Below are positions 1-13,599 of a stretch of 64,000 nt of DNA, in pieces (position 1 is the stretch's first letter; each line of letters opens with the position of its first letter). Origin of the DNA: Cavia porcellus (Eukaryota; Chordata; Mammalia; Rodentia; Caviidae); assembly GCF_034190915.1 (NCBI RefSeq), contig NW_026947496.1, forward strand, positions 30,004,001 to 30,068,000, read 5' to 3'. The notes below the pieces were generated by a model. It did no database searches, was not told where the DNA came from, and saw only the letters and a list, made by a program, of their open reading frames with translations. Made by a program: the position numbers and the translations under genes.

Positions 1-40
1 AAATGCTGAGATTACAGGTGTGCACCACCACACCCATCTC
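1..40 (-). repeat. B1 SINE fragment
   Basis: The left edge of the window cuts a B1 element read on the minus strand. Only its 5' end is seen, with the motif GATTACAGGTGTGCACCACC, the reverse complement of the Alu/B1 A-box region. Confidence 0.75.
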
Positions 41-210
41 AGGTTCTTACTTTTATCCTATGTGATGGAGACCGGTAATTTCATCCACATCCTTTGCTGC
101 CTTCTCCAAATGCATTAAGACACAGTTTCTCAGATAAAGAGAGGAATGCAAAGAGAAGAGATAGCTTCTGTCACCCTGCTGGTTAAGTAGCAGAGCTGTG
201 ATTTGACCCC

Positions 211-268
211 AGACCATCTGATTTGGCACCAGGATCCATCAGACCATCTGATTTGGCACCAAGGTCCA
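211..268. repeat. Two-copy 30-bp tandem duplication
   Basis: AGACCATCTGATTTGGCACC occurs at 211 and again at 241, an exact 30-bp period that decays after about 262. No gene overlaps it. Confidence 0.85.
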
Positions 269-411
269 CGATCAGGTGATGAGCTTCAAATAATTCTCCA
301 AGGTGAGCAGGCCCTGCATGGATCTTCAGAGCAGAATCCAACTTAGGACAAATAAGAGGTAAGAGAGTTGACACAACATCAAGCTACAGCCAAGGACTGT
401 TCTTAGAAAAG

Positions 412-414
412 GAG

Positions 415-465
<51 letters not shown>

Positions 466-508
466 AGAAAAGAAAGGAAAGAAAGAAAGAAAGAAAGAAA
501 GAAAAAAA
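412..508. repeat. (GAAA)n microsatellite
   Basis: Nearly pure GAAA repeats interrupted by GAAAA, AGGAAA and a few extra A. Translated frames of this tract give only low-complexity Ser/Phe runs on the minus strand and are not genes. Confidence 0.95.
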
Positions 509-546
509 GACAAACAAAAAGAAAGACAGGGGGGCTCTTGTTATTG

Positions 547-706
547 GGATTTGCTGCTGGGGAAGCTGAAGCTGGAGTATCACAAGTTTGAGGCCAACCG
601 GGGCAATTTAACAAGACTCTGTCTCCAAAAAAGGGATGAATAGAGCTCAGATGTAGAGGTTGAACCCTAGATTCAATTCCTAGTACCCCCTCCAAAAAAA
701 GAAAAG
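547..706 (+). repeat. Dimeric B1-ID-type SINE
   Basis: A decayed B1 right part (GAGGCCAACC, then GACTCTGTCTC) is followed by a tRNA/ID-like part (AGAGCTCAGATGTAGAGG ... ATTCAATTCC) and an A-rich tail. This is the dimeric arrangement described for several non-murid rodent families. It is strongly diverged and therefore old. Confidence 0.6.
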
Positions 707-734
707 AAATGAAACAAAATGAAATGAAATTTGC

Positions 735-850
735 TTTCTGTTGGACATGGTTGCACACTCGTGTAGTCCCCGCTACTCTGGAGCCTGAGGCAGGAGGATC
801 AATTGAGACCAGGAATTCCGGGCAACATAGTGAGACCCCATCTATCTATA
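735..850 (+). repeat. B1 SINE, partial
   Basis: The segment reads like a B1 5' half (GAGGCAGGAGGATCAATTGAG) and ends near AGTGAGACCCCATCT. The internal duplication is absent, so this is either an old monomer or a deleted copy. Confidence 0.65.
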
Positions 851-1149
851 AACACCTACCAGTGGCTTCCCCTTATAGTCAGGACAAAACTCAGGCCCTG
901 CTGACACCATCTGGCCTTAACAACCCCTGAACCCTCACCTCTGCCTTTTCCCCAGCCATAGAGGGCTTTTGTGGCCTCGTCATTGTTGCCCATGCCAGAC
1001 TTTTCTGGAAGAGGCTGAGCATCCCAGTTAAATGCAGGGCACAAGAGCCTGGCGTGGGAAACTGAGAGCTGCAGTTAAAAGAAGCACGGAAGTGATGTGG
1101 CTTTGAGCCACAGAGTTATTTGCTATGCTGAAATAAATGCAACAGTCAT

Positions 1150-1355
1150 CTTTAAAAATATTTGCTAAGTGAAGCATGAAGGCACACGCTGTGCCCCCAG
1201 CATTCCGAAAGGCCGAGGCAAGACCCCTTCCTGGACAATTTATTGATTTGGCATGACTCTATCACAAAATTAAATAAATAAGGAAAAATTTTTAAATGGA
1301 TGGGGATATAACTTTGTCTGAAGGCCCTAGATGTGATCCTCAATTCCCAAAATAT
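1150..1355 (+). repeat. Old dimeric B1-ID-type SINE
   Basis: Weak B1 features (CCCCCAGCATTCCGAAAGGC) are followed by an A-rich linker and an ID-like tail (GGGATATAACTTTGTCTGA ... GATCCTCAATTCCC). Heavily diverged. Confidence 0.45.
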
Positions 1356-1550
1356 TGCTGATGTGTCTTATTTACCCTGTATTTTATTCAGGTTTGCCCT
1401 ATATATAGTTTATCTTTCCCTCGGTACCAGAATCAGACTCAGGACCTCACCACTTGCAGGCACTGTGCTGCTGAGCTATATCCCTGACCTTTCTTTCTAT
1501 ATGTTTAACCTTTTATGAAAAATAGGCTTTTTTCCCTCTTTTTCCTCCTC

Positions 1551-1668
1551 TTTGTTTCTGAAACAGGGTGTCACTGTGCAGTTGAGGCTGGCCTTGAACT
1601 CACAGTGATTCTCCTGCCTCAGCCTGTAATCCCTCAATGCTGGCCTTTGCCACCAATCCCAGCCCCTC
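1551..1668 (-). repeat. B1 SINE
   Basis: Reverse-complement B1: it opens with TGAAACAGGGTGTCACTGTG, carries GAGGCTGGCCTTGAACTCAC, and ends near CAATCCCAGCCCC. Confidence 0.8.
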
Positions 1669-2884
1669 AGTTCTTTTTAGAAGTCACTCCTGGTCACTGG
1701 TGAGCTGGCACTTTCCTGGGGGCCTAGGGACTGAAGTGAAGGTCCTGCTTGACCAGGAATTCTGCCTCTGCCCTCTTTCCCAACGTCTCATTACTGTGCC
1801 CTCAGTGAATATTCACTGTGGTTGGTGTATGAGCTGCCCTCTTATCTCTGTGTTCCCCATCACCACCCTATGTGGAGGGGGGCAGTGACTGCACCTGAGG
1901 GGTGTGTTCTCCCATCAGTGGAGGTCACGTCTTTGCCCACCTAGATGTGGCCTCAATTCCCAAGCCTTGAAGGAGAATAAGGCCTGAAATTCCAGCAACC
2001 TTGCCGTCAGTACCTCGGCAACTTTCGACTCGGATGGATCTGTGCTCTGTTTTTCAGGGACGCCCACAGTGATAGCAAGAGTCGGAGAGCTGTGTTACAA
2101 TTTGTTCCTCATTACAAAATCATCCAACAAAAGTAGCTAACAACCAGGGTTAAGACCCAGCATATATTATCTTATTTTCCTAAGATCTAGCCTACAAGGA
2201 ACTATAATTCCCATGCTACAGATAAAGGACCTGGGGTTGATTTGTTTGTAGTCACACACTGTGATGGGATTGGTTGTTGCTGGGTGCCTTTGCACTCTTA
2301 AGATAGTATTTATTTTCACAAAATGCTTACAAGCTCTTCCCAGTATTCACTCCAGCAAGCAGGCCTCGTTTTCTGTAGACTGATTGATTCCATCTTAGCT
2401 CCCTGGAAGGGTGGACTCTGGGTCTTATGTGCTAGGCTACCTTTCTGGCTGTGGCCAGCTCTGCCTCTCTCCAGCCACTGGCCTGCCTGACCTGGCATTC
2501 TGAGGCCCATGAGCAGCGTCCTGTGTTATTCTCTGCTCACCTCTGTGCTTTATAGGTATTTTGAAGTGGATGTACCACATGGGTTTAATTACGTTTTTGA
2601 ATGTAGCTTTACCTTCATCCTTAAAAAAAAAAAAACAAAAAACAAAAAAAACCTCAAACTTTCTAAAGCTAAACCCCGAAACAATGATCTTAAACCTGCA
2701 TGTACCTTCGAATCACTTGGAGGTACAGTAGGCTCCTTAAAAAACACAATTGCTGGGGAGCACTCCCAGAACTGGTTTAATTGGCCTGGGATGGGGGAGA
2801 AATTGTATTTGAAAACCCTTTTGGGAATAACTACTGTGCTAGAGGATTGTCTCACTTTGTGCTAGCCAGGGCAGTTTCTCTGTA
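1669..2884. other. Non-coding stretch, nothing recognised
   Basis: No family or gene is recognised. The longest open frames lack codon periodicity and known motifs. An A-rich tract lies at 2623-2655. Confidence 0.5.
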
Positions 2885-3025
2885 AAGAATTATAGAGTTA
2901 GCTGCCCACATGTAATTCCAGCACTGGGGAAGCTGAGGCAGGAGGGTTGCTGCAGTTCGAGGCCAGCCTAGCCAGCTATTTTTATTAGTGAGTTTTTGTC
3001 TCAAAAATGAAAAACAAAAACCCAA
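2885..3025 (+). repeat. B1 SINE
   Basis: B1 in plus orientation (AGCACTGGGGAAGCTGAGGC, GAGGCCAGCC, then TTTTGTCTCAAAAATG). A younger tRNA-SINE sits directly in its 3' flank. Confidence 0.75.
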
Positions 3026-3054
3026 AAGAACTAATTGTAGGATCATTGCATTTT

Positions 3055-3159
3055 TTTTTTTTTTTTGTCTTTTTCCTTTTTACCGGTATCAGGGATTGAA
3101 CTCACGACCGCCTGCTTGCAAGGCAGGTGCTTATGCCGCTGAGCTAAATCCCCAGCGCC
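3055..3159 (-). repeat. tRNA-derived SINE with target-site duplication
   Basis: A poly-T head is followed by the reverse complement of a tRNA-Ala-like body (GGTATCAGGGATTGAACTCA; GCCGCTGAGCTAAATCCCC). Flanking copies of AGGATCATTG(C/T)ATTTT at 3039-3054 and 3160-3175 form a 16-bp duplication with one mismatch, which marks L1-type retroposition. Confidence 0.9.
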
Positions 3160-3175
3160 AGGATCATTGTATTTT

Positions 3176-3589
3176 AAAACAGTTCTCAAAACACATACAC
3201 TAGAATCAGGTGAGAGCTTGTTAACATGTACTGTGAGGTCTTATGCCCACAACCTCTGTATTTAAAATCCACAAACAAAGATTACGTATATTTATGCTTC
3301 TCAAAAAGATGTTTAGATACATGTATATATCGTGGAAAGGCTAACACATGTTAGTAATGCATCTATTAGCCCACATACTTTGTCTTTTGTGGTAGTGAGT
3401 GCAATTAAAATCTGCTTGCTTAGCAACTTCCAAGGACTGGACGCAACATGTTATTAACCCTAACCACTATGCTGTAAATGAAAGCACAGGTCGGTTGCAA
3501 CACAAACGAGTTATAAGGGTTTCCTTTCGCCGCATGCAATGGGTACAAAAACTACTATACTTGGTTTCACTTTCTGTTTCCCACAGTGC
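3176..3589. other. Unique non-coding sequence
   Basis: AT-rich sequence with no recognised element. It leads into the small CpG-rich patch upstream of tRNA-Leu. Confidence 0.5.
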
Positions 3590-3765
3590 AAGATCCTCAA
3601 CCCACGCGCCGGATCTCCCGGGCGCCCCAAGTCCGACCAAAAAGAGGGTGGCCTGGCCAGGATTCTGGGAGCGCGCGGCTCGAGCCGGAATCCGCGGCTG
3701 GAGCCGGGTAGGCAGAGTTGAGTGTACGCGTGTCCGCGGGGCGGCGGTTCAGCTTTGACCAGAAA
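3590..3765. promoter_or_regulatory. Small CpG-rich patch
   Basis: A short segment with many CpG dinucleotides (CACGCGCCGG, GAGCGCGCGGCTCGAGCCGG, GTCCGCGGGGCGGCGG) about 100 bp upstream of tRNA-Leu. Open frames through it are GC-driven and not protein-like. It may be an unmethylated flank of the Pol III gene or a small Pol II promoter; the sequence alone cannot tell. Confidence 0.5.
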
Positions 3766-3865
3766 ACTCCCAAGTCCATCTCGGGAAAAGCGGGAAAGTT
3801 TATTGAGAAGCACTTTTGAGCGAGACAGCCATATGTAAATCTTGAGCAAGCTGTAGCTCAGGCAA

Positions 3866-3948
3866 GTCAGGATGGCCGAGCGGTCTAAGGCGCTGCGTTC
3901 AGGTCGCAGTCTCCCCTGGAGGCGTGGGTTCGAATCCCACTCCTGACA
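3866..3948 (+). tRNA. tRNA-Leu (anticodon CAG)
   Basis: An 83-nt type II tRNA gene. The ends GTCAGGA and TCCTGAC pair as the acceptor stem, with discriminator A. The D arm carries the A box GATGGCCGAGCGG, the anticodon CAG is at 3900-3902, a long variable arm (CAGTCTCCCCTGGAGGC) is present as expected for Leu, and the B box is GGTTCGAATCC. It has no intron. A T4 run about 7 nt downstream (3955-3958) serves as Pol III terminator. It decodes CUG. It is the first of the twelve tRNA genes and sits after a CpG-rich patch. Confidence 0.97.
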
Positions 3949-5069
3949 AGTGCTGTTTTCGTCTTCTAATTACTGGGTAATAATATTTTTCCTTACATAT
4001 TGAATAAACAGCAAATTACCTGACTTTTGGGATGAAAGCACTCTGCTAAAAACAGCCATTTACAGCAGTCAATTTTAATCTCCCCTGTTCTCTAGTCCCT
4101 CCCTCTCCTTCCCACGGAAATTCAATATTAACACCTCAGTTCATGCCCCCTTGTCATCATTGACGACCACGGGATACCGCTTTTGTTTTATTTACTGCAG
4201 ATTTCTTTTAACTCTTTTAGCTCTTTTCCTGAGCTCTTCAATCCCCTACCCTCACTCTGACCCCTATCCCACCCAAAAACACACTGTCCAGGAGTTGTCA
4301 CTGGAAAAACCATTCCATTTTTATGCTTTTATGGAGCAAGTGCTGTTGGTTTCGTTGCACGCGTTTTTAATTCACACCATATCATAGATCTGATTTTGTT
4401 TTTACTTTGTTCCTTGAGCACCACAGGTTTGAGCTATTGTGAGCACATTTGGGCTGATGCTTTTAAGGGCTGCAAAAGGGTCTGCTGCAAAAGGTTCTCT
4501 ACTTCTCCAGGAGGACTTCCAGACTGGTGGCATCACTTGGCCACCTACACAGGCATAGCTTCTATCGAATTCCATTGTGACACTGAGACACAGTAGGAAG
4601 GAATCACAGGGCCTGGGGTCTGGCCATCCACTAATTCCCAGCTCATAGCCTGACAGTACAGAGCGGAGTAGAGCCCATAAGCCTGACCAGTAGGCAGAGG
4701 AAGTGAACAGAGGTTTTTAGTGTGCTGGAGTCACTGAACAAAGCAAGTTTTTTTCAGAACAAAGACAGTGAGAGGCTTTTATTGGGGACCCTCAGCATAT
4801 TCACACGGGGTATAAAGCACAGATGGAGGCCAGCACATTCCTGGGCATGCTTAGTTGGAGATCATGAGCAAGTGATTTTTAAAAAAGTGGCAGGCACACT
4901 CCTGACCATAGAATTTAGTCATTGCAACTTTCTCCACAGTCAGCTAAAACAAAAACAACTTTGCAGGAAAGCAGCACCACTTCCATAAGTCTGGGAGCCT
5001 GACCCAAAAATGCCTGCCTCCACTTTTGGGTTAACAAGAGCAGGACCCAAGGACAGTTTTAGGTTCACA
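3949..5069. other. Non-coding stretch
   Basis: No gene or confident repeat is recognised. Several 60-90 codon open frames lack any recognisable domain. Confidence 0.45.
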
Positions 5070-5600
5070 GAAGTTCTTGTTTAGTGACATCTCTGGAAAT
5101 ACTCCTCAAATACAGGTGTCCGGATGTCCAGCCTGCTCCTCTTACACATTACTGACTACAGTTACAATCTCATGCAGTGTGTCTAGTCTGAACTCATTAT
5201 TGCAAAGCCCAACTAATCATAATCTCAGGTTGGAAGAGAAAATGGCACCCCCAGCCAGGATATTTCAGTTTCTGAGTTGCCCAGGTAATTTCTGCTGCAG
5301 TTTCAATGGCTTCTGTGTCCTAGAAATGGCTGGTCACTGTGATGCACATTGTAGGGACAAATCAAAGACAGCCAAGTACTCTACCTCTGTACTCACCCTT
5401 TGCAATCCCATAAAAACCTCCATCCTTGAGTCTTTGAGGCCTGATATTTGGGGATGATCCCAATCAGTGCCTGTCAACATAAGATAAGTCTGCTTTCAAA
5501 TCCTGGGTGTTTTGGTATTTCTGCTTGCTGTTGCATCTGGAGGATCAGCTGAGAAGACTGACCATTCTGATCTTTTGGTCACCAGTGGTGGCCCTCGTGT
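5070..5600 (+). repeat. Possible 5' LTR and leader of the decayed provirus
   Basis: CCCATAAAAACCTCC near 5407 looks like a TATA/R-region block. A stretch at about 5583-5605 (TGGTGGCCCTCGTGTTTGGA) loosely resembles a gammaretroviral primer-binding site and its downstream flank. The segment does not obviously match the 3' LTR at 8575-9238, so it may be a different or recombined LTR. This is a weak inference from position and motif. Confidence 0.3.
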
Positions 5601-6929
5601 TTGGAGCAAAGACCTTTGAAATTTCGAGTCCCCTGAGAGGTCTGGAGGAAGATTCTTAGCTCCTATTCGAGGAGCTCACATCAGACTCAAAACAGAAGAG
5701 AATGCAATCTGTCTATCTGCCTGCCTTTCTGATTCTGGTAGGACCCCGGGGCACCCCAGTTAGTCTGTTCGTCAGTCCTGCTCAGCTCAAGCACAAAGGG
5801 GTAGGGAGTAACAATTTCTGTTAGGACTACCCTCAAGGGAAAGGTGTTGGAATATTTAACCCTTAGTGCCAGCTGAATGAACATGTGAGTGGACCAGACA
5901 ATGTAAGCCATACGCTGCTCCATCTGTGCACCAAGAAAGCACTGGTCTTGGTGACTGATTGGCCCCTCACCCTTAGTTCCATGGTGATTGACATATGGCA
6001 AAACAGAGGCCTGGAACCCTCCTTAGCTAAATCACACCGAAGTCCCCTCAAGGAGCTGAGCCAGGCAGGCATCTGAATGGTCTCTTTCTCTGAGGGTCAT
6101 CCACCCTTTGTTGGTTGCACCATCATTCAAGGGTGCACAATACACACAAAGGAAGTTAGAGATGGAAATTAATTAGTCAAAACCCACAGTCCCTGACTGC
6201 AGGAAAAAAGGGCTTTTCTGAGATTAGAGTTAAAACAGAAACCAAACCACTCCATATATCTCAAAGAAAAAAAAAGAGGCCCATTCTTCCTGAGAATTCT
6301 GCCTTGGTACCCTCACTGACTGCTGCAGTTTCTGCCAACATTGTAGCTTCACTCCATGTTCTGGATTCATCTACTTCTAGCCAATTGTACCAGTTCCAGT
6401 TCCATCAGTCATCACCTGCATTCAGTCATAGAGGGCCCCCCAAGTTGCACCTATACTGGTCAAATGGCATCACCTAATACCCATCTGAGATGACTGTGAG
6501 CAATTTCTTGTAAGTTCCACATTTTGACTGAGAAAAAATTGACTGTCAACCCTGAAGAATACATTGTCATAGCCAAGAAGCATAAAATCAGTCAAAAGTC
6601 ACCCTGCCTTGAGCCACAGAATCAATGAAGCATTCTTTAAAGACACCAAAGAGGGGAGTAAAAAGCCCATCAACCATGGTTAGCCAGAAACCTGCTGAAA
6701 GAAAAGCACCTGATGTTCATATAAAAATCTAGTCTGATAGATGACCATACCCTTTGTCTACAAGATATAAGGACTACTCACACAAAAATAAATGCCCTCT
6801 CAGTTTTTGAGACACAAAGAAACCTGACTCTAGGCCTACCTCAACCTGAACCTCTACTCATCCTGTCAAGCTGGACGGGATAGAACAGACTAAACTCTAT
6901 CAAATTGGACCCCTGAGAGCCCACAGTCA

Positions 6930-7163
6930 TTGCAAAAGTTGGGGGCAAATCTGATTTTCCTGGTAGACAATGGAAGAGAATTCTCTGCCTTCAAAAATGC
7001 CCTCTGTCAAAAAGTTTTTATCACCAGAGCAACTGGAACTCTTGTCTCTTGCCCCTTCTGCGAAGCACAAACTTGTAGCCTGGGCGTACATCTCAGCAAA
7101 CATGAATTCCTGTATAAGCCAGTCCCCATACCACTTCTGAAAGAGACCTCCTTTTCAAATTAG
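6930..7163 (+). pseudogene. Retroviral aspartic protease remnant
   Basis: A 77-codon open frame aligns by eye with gammaretroviral protease. A hydrophobic strand ending LVD-N-G (codons 6963-6974) stands where the catalytic Asp-Thr-Gly is expected. Downstream come an AT-G turn, a VHLS block, and an FLY-P then PIPLL block, which is the conserved C-terminal part of the family. The catalytic Thr is Asn here and the frame has no ATG (it opens at TTG), so it is a dead fragment. The family call rests on motif order, not on a database search. Confidence 0.6.
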
Positions 7164-8164
7164 AAGTGACCATCTCTTTTGCAAAAAGCAGTCATCCTCC
7201 CTCTCATTTAACCCTGCACTTTCAATTTTGATTGTTCCCCCAAGAGGAAGATGATGCCTGAATTAGCCTGAGACAGATAACTGCAATCCTGAAGTTCTGA
7301 AAACTCTCCTCCCAGAGGTATGAATCAAAGACTTTCCTCCAGGCCTGACAAATGTTACAAGAAGCACAAACAGACATCCAGCCACAAATCAGCCATTTAA
7401 AACAAGGTAGGATCCTAACAGACTGTTAATCTATGGTCCTCAATCTTACACCTTCTTTGTGTGTATGTAAATCCTCAGTTGCATGAGGGTTTGGGAATTC
7501 TCCCACTATTTTCAAGGAGGTCCTGGCAACAGATTTGGCCAAGTTCCCATCAGCTTCTCTCCAGGACAGTCTGTTTCTCTGTCCCTTCCAGCCCTGTCAT
7601 GACCCCCCAAAAGAGAAAAGAAACAAGGCTTCAAAACTGCAAAATGTTTATAGATTGTCAAACAGCTAAAATACACCTCTTTTACCTGTAAAGCCAGTTC
7701 AAGATCTCTGAGTTGCCAAAGCCATCACAACTGCCCTCTGAATATGTTGCCTCAGCCTTCTGCTACCCACAATCTGCTGGTACGCCTGCCTAGACCTAAA
7801 GAATGCCTTCTTCTGCCTTTGATTGGCTCCTCTTCACTTTTAAATGAAAAGACCCCAGTTCTGAACTCAAAGGTTAACTGAACCTCCCAGAAGTTCAAAA
7901 TCTTGTTTGCCCTTTTTTTGGAGAAGCTCTCACAATTGATCTTGCTAGTTTCCCCGCACAAAATATTACTACACTTCTGATAATAACACACCAGCTGCCT
8001 GCTGGAAAGACATGAAAACTCTCAGACTGTCAGACCCTGGGAGTGCCCAATGGCCCACCTGTGCAACAGTCTCTAAGAGCTGACTCCCCACTTTGCCTTT
8101 GTGTTCCAATAGCCACTGTCCTTCTGTACAAGAGAGGCGACAAGCTCAGCTTGGGCTGAGATCT

Positions 8165-8365
8165 AACTGTCTAGGTGCCATGTGCTGTACCAGACCTAAA
8201 AATAGACCCCCTGACAGATACTGAATATACCCTGTTTATGGATGGATGTAGCTCTGTTGGAATGGAGCCTGACAGGCCAGAAAAGCCTGTGATCACCATG
8301 GACAAAGTTATTTTGGCCAAAGCTCTCCTGCTACTACTTTCTGCCACCACCACCAGGATTTGATT
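8165..8365 (+). pseudogene. Retroviral RNase H remnant
   Basis: A short open frame shows an acidic, Pro-rich linker and then FMDGCSS, where the first catalytic Asp of gammaretroviral RNase H (D-G-S-S context) is expected. A VILAKAL-type strand follows. The frame stops soon after, and the rest of RNase H and integrase is missing or unrecognisable. It lies about 1 kb after the protease remnant in the same orientation. Confidence 0.55.
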
Positions 8366-8439
8366 GACTGAAACATCAACCCCAGACCCAAAAAATTGTT
8401 AATCAGAACCAGATGTGCCTGCACTTCTCTACTCATCTG

Positions 8440-8558
8440 TATTATTACTTTTTTTGGTCTTTCTCATTTTTTTATCAGTACCAGGGATCAAACTCACGAC
8501 TGCCTGCTTACAAAGTAGGCACTTATGCCTGCTGAGCTAAATCCCCAGCCCCTATGTT
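8440..8558 (-). repeat. tRNA-derived SINE inserted in the provirus
   Basis: Reverse-complement body (GTACCAGGGATCAAACTCAC; GCTGAGCTAAATCCCCAGCC) flanked by near copies of TATTACTTTT. It landed after the provirus had already integrated. Confidence 0.85.
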
Positions 8559-8574
8559 ATTACTTTTTAATCCT

Positions 8575-9238
8575 ATTATGGACAGCTAAATTAGGTAAAA
8601 ATACTATAAGCAGTCAGACAAGGTTAGGTTCTCGAGGGTGTCAGTGCAGAAGCAAACACATTGCAGCTGTGGCTGAAGGTGCATCTAAAGAAGATTAAAG
8701 TCACAATGGCCAGATTTACTTACTTTCCTAAGGCATTAACAGGAGTTTGTGATTAGTGGTATCAGCCTTTTGAGATTCCTGTATTTACACTATTTTACCT
8801 CATTAGAGGTGAGCCATCCTCTCCTACTTGCTAAGACTTCTAAGACTAAGACTAAAGACAAAACTATAGGACTATAGGTTGTCAGCCAAAATTAATGTCA
8901 TTCATATCCCCTTGCTACTATTGGAGCAATATTAGCCAACCAGCTATACTTGTAATCTTAGTGGTTCATTGTAGTTTTGACCCACATTGTATCCACCTCT
9001 ATTTTTTTTATTTTACTCTATAAAATGAATGCTCCCAGAGAAGTGGACTCCTTGACAACCCATTCAGGACCCCTCCTGTCTCTCAGGAGCTGTTCCTGTT
9101 CCCTATTCTTATTCCTCAAGAAATTTTCCTACTCTTAGTTTCCATTGTTCCTTCAAATTCATTTTTTGACTTTGGTGAACACAAACTCAGCATGTCTGAC
9201 AAGTAGCAGGTTGAGAGTTACATTTTTCCCCTATGTCA
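8575..9238 (+). repeat. 3' LTR of the provirus (LTR family X)
   Basis: Starts near AATACTATAAGCAGTCAGAC and ends TTTTCCCCTATGTCA. It contains a TATA-like CTCTATAAAATG at about 9016. Diverged copies are at 25300-25859 (plus) and 29929-31164 (minus, interrupted): the start block AATACTATA(A/G)G, the CAGTGCAGAAG block and the terminal CCCCTAT(A/G)TCA are shared. Confidence 0.7.
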
Positions 9239-9387
9239 CTACTTCCGCTAGAATGGCAGCAAGCTGGTCCAGTCCAGTTCTAGCTGCCTGGCTCACCCTG
9301 GACTCTACCACTTAAGATCTACATGACCTTCCAGGTGGATGCCTGCACCGTTTGGCCTCAGTGCCCTCTTCTTTAAAATGGAGAAAA

Positions 9388-9595
9388 TAGGCCAGTGATG
9401 GTGGCATATCTGTGGTCCTAGCCTTCCGAAGGCTGAATCAAGAGAATCACAAGTTGAAACCTATCCTCAGAGATTTAGCAATTATGCAAGACCCTGTGCC
9501 AAAATAAAAAATAAAAAAGAGCTGTAGATATAGTACAATGCAAAGGCCTTGGATTCAATTTCTAGCATTGCAAGTAAGTAAATAAATAAATAGTT
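9388..9595 (+). repeat. Dimeric B1-ID-type SINE
   Basis: A B1-like part (GGCCAGTGATGGTGGCATAT) is followed by an A-rich linker, an ID-like part (GAGCTGTAGATATAGTAC ... GGATTCAATTTCTAGCA) and an AAATAAAT tail. Confidence 0.65.
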
Positions 9596-9599
9596 GTAG

Positions 9600-10390
9600 C
9601 TTACCTCATAAATATGCTGTGAAGGCTGCACAATTTAGTATACATAAAGTGCTTCTGAAGAGGCCTAGAAAATGAAGGATAAATGCTCTATAAATGATAT
9701 TTTTTTAGTCATATAAAATATCTACTTGCTTAGTCAGGCTCCTCCCAGAGTGCACATATGTCCCCAGAAAGAGAGACAGAGATGGAGACAGAGATAGAGA
9801 TGGAGAGTTAGAGAGATTCATTGTGTAGAATTGGCCTGTAGAGTTATTGAGGCTGGAGATTTCTGTAACCTGCTGTCTGCAAGCTGGAGCAGGAAGGCAG
9901 GAAGGGTGTGCAGTCAGCCCAAGCATGAAGGCCTGAGAAACTGAGTGCAGAGCAGAAGGAGGTGAAAGGCAAAGCAAGGCAGGTGGCGGCGTGGAAGGGC
10001 AGGCTGCTGCTCCCTCAACCTTCAGGCTATTCAGCCCCACTGGATGAATGATGTCCTCCCACAACCTGCTTTACTGAGTCCACTGATTCAAATCCTGAGC
10101 TCATCCAGAAACACCCCAAAGATATCTCCAGAAGCAATAGTTCAGCTGGGAGCCCTGTGACCTCTCACTTTTATAGTAAATTTAAAGGTAACATTGCTGC
10201 TGGCCAAGCCCAGACTGGTCTCTGTCCTCATGGCTGAGAAAGGATAGGTTCAGCCCCTGTCCTAAGCTGCTGCGACACAGACAGATAACACATAAGTGAC
10301 TCTAGCCAGAGCAAAATGGGACACATAGTCTTTTCCAGCTCCACCTGCTCCTGCAGAACCTCCATCTAAGGCCCTGTTAACCCATGATCA
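9600..10390. other. Non-coding stretch
   Basis: No gene recognised. A GAGA-rich patch lies at about 9768-9815. Confidence 0.45.
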
Positions 10391-10393
10391 ATA

Positions 10394-10560
10394 AATTGTC
10401 TCACTCGCTCACGTTCTCGCTCTGTCTCTCACTCTCACTCTGTCTCCCTGTCTATATCTCTCTATCTTTGCTGGTACCAGGCCAGAGCTTGCAATGCTCT
10501 TGCCTCAGCCTCACAGAGAGCCGGAATTATAGGCTTGCACTACCACCTAGGGCTACCTGG
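10394..10560 (-). repeat. TC-rich tract with SINE remnant
   Basis: A CT-rich microsatellite (CTCTGTCTCTCACTCTCACT) is followed by GGTACCAGGCCAGAGCTTGC and GGAATTATAGGCTTGCACTA, which look like a fused tRNA-SINE/B1 remnant on the minus strand. Confidence 0.5.
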
Positions 10561-13372
<2,812 letters not shown>

Positions 13373-13512
13373 GCTGCAGCCTGGTAAAGTGGTGCAAGCT
13401 TGGAATCCCAGCATTTGGGAAGCTGAGACAGGAGGATCACTAAATTCAAGGCTAGCCTGCACTAAATAGGAAACCCTATCTCAAAACAAACAAACAAGCA
13501 AAACAAAAAAAC
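13373..13512 (+). repeat. B1 SINE
   Basis: Plus-strand B1 (GGAATCCCAGCATTTGGGAA, CAAGGCTAGCC) with an (AAAC)-type tail. The internal duplication is not evident, so it is probably an old copy. Confidence 0.75.
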
Positions 13513-13599
13513 AGACCTGCCAATCAGGAAGCTGCCAATTCCTACAAGACTGGCAGAACAGGAACTGTTAAAAAAAAAAAAAAAAAGGCACAGGCAAGA

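Larger units (their letters stand above)
5600..8420 (+). pseudogene. Decayed gammaretrovirus-like (ERV1-type) provirus interior
   Basis: An old internal region on the plus strand. The recognisable parts are a protease remnant (about 6930-7163) and the start of an RNase H domain (about 8165-8365). Only about 1 kb separates them, where an intact pol would have about 2 kb of reverse transcriptase, so most of RT is deleted. No gag or env frame can be recognised; the 5600-6900 portion has stops in all frames. The 3' side joins an LTR at 8575-9238 that has two relatives in this window. All frames are broken and the element is non-functional. Confidence 0.65.

Noticed and set aside
211..268. CRISPR-like direct repeats (here and at 42397, 50224, 55477, 63050)
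   Set aside because: Two or three adjacent units without regular unique spacers, in a mammalian genome; ordinary tandem duplications.
412..758. Minus-strand frames rich in SFFLSFFL
   Set aside because: Translation of the (GAAA)n microsatellite.
6930..7163. A functional retroviral protease
   Set aside because: The catalytic triad is altered, the frame has no ATG, and the surrounding pol is deleted or shifted.
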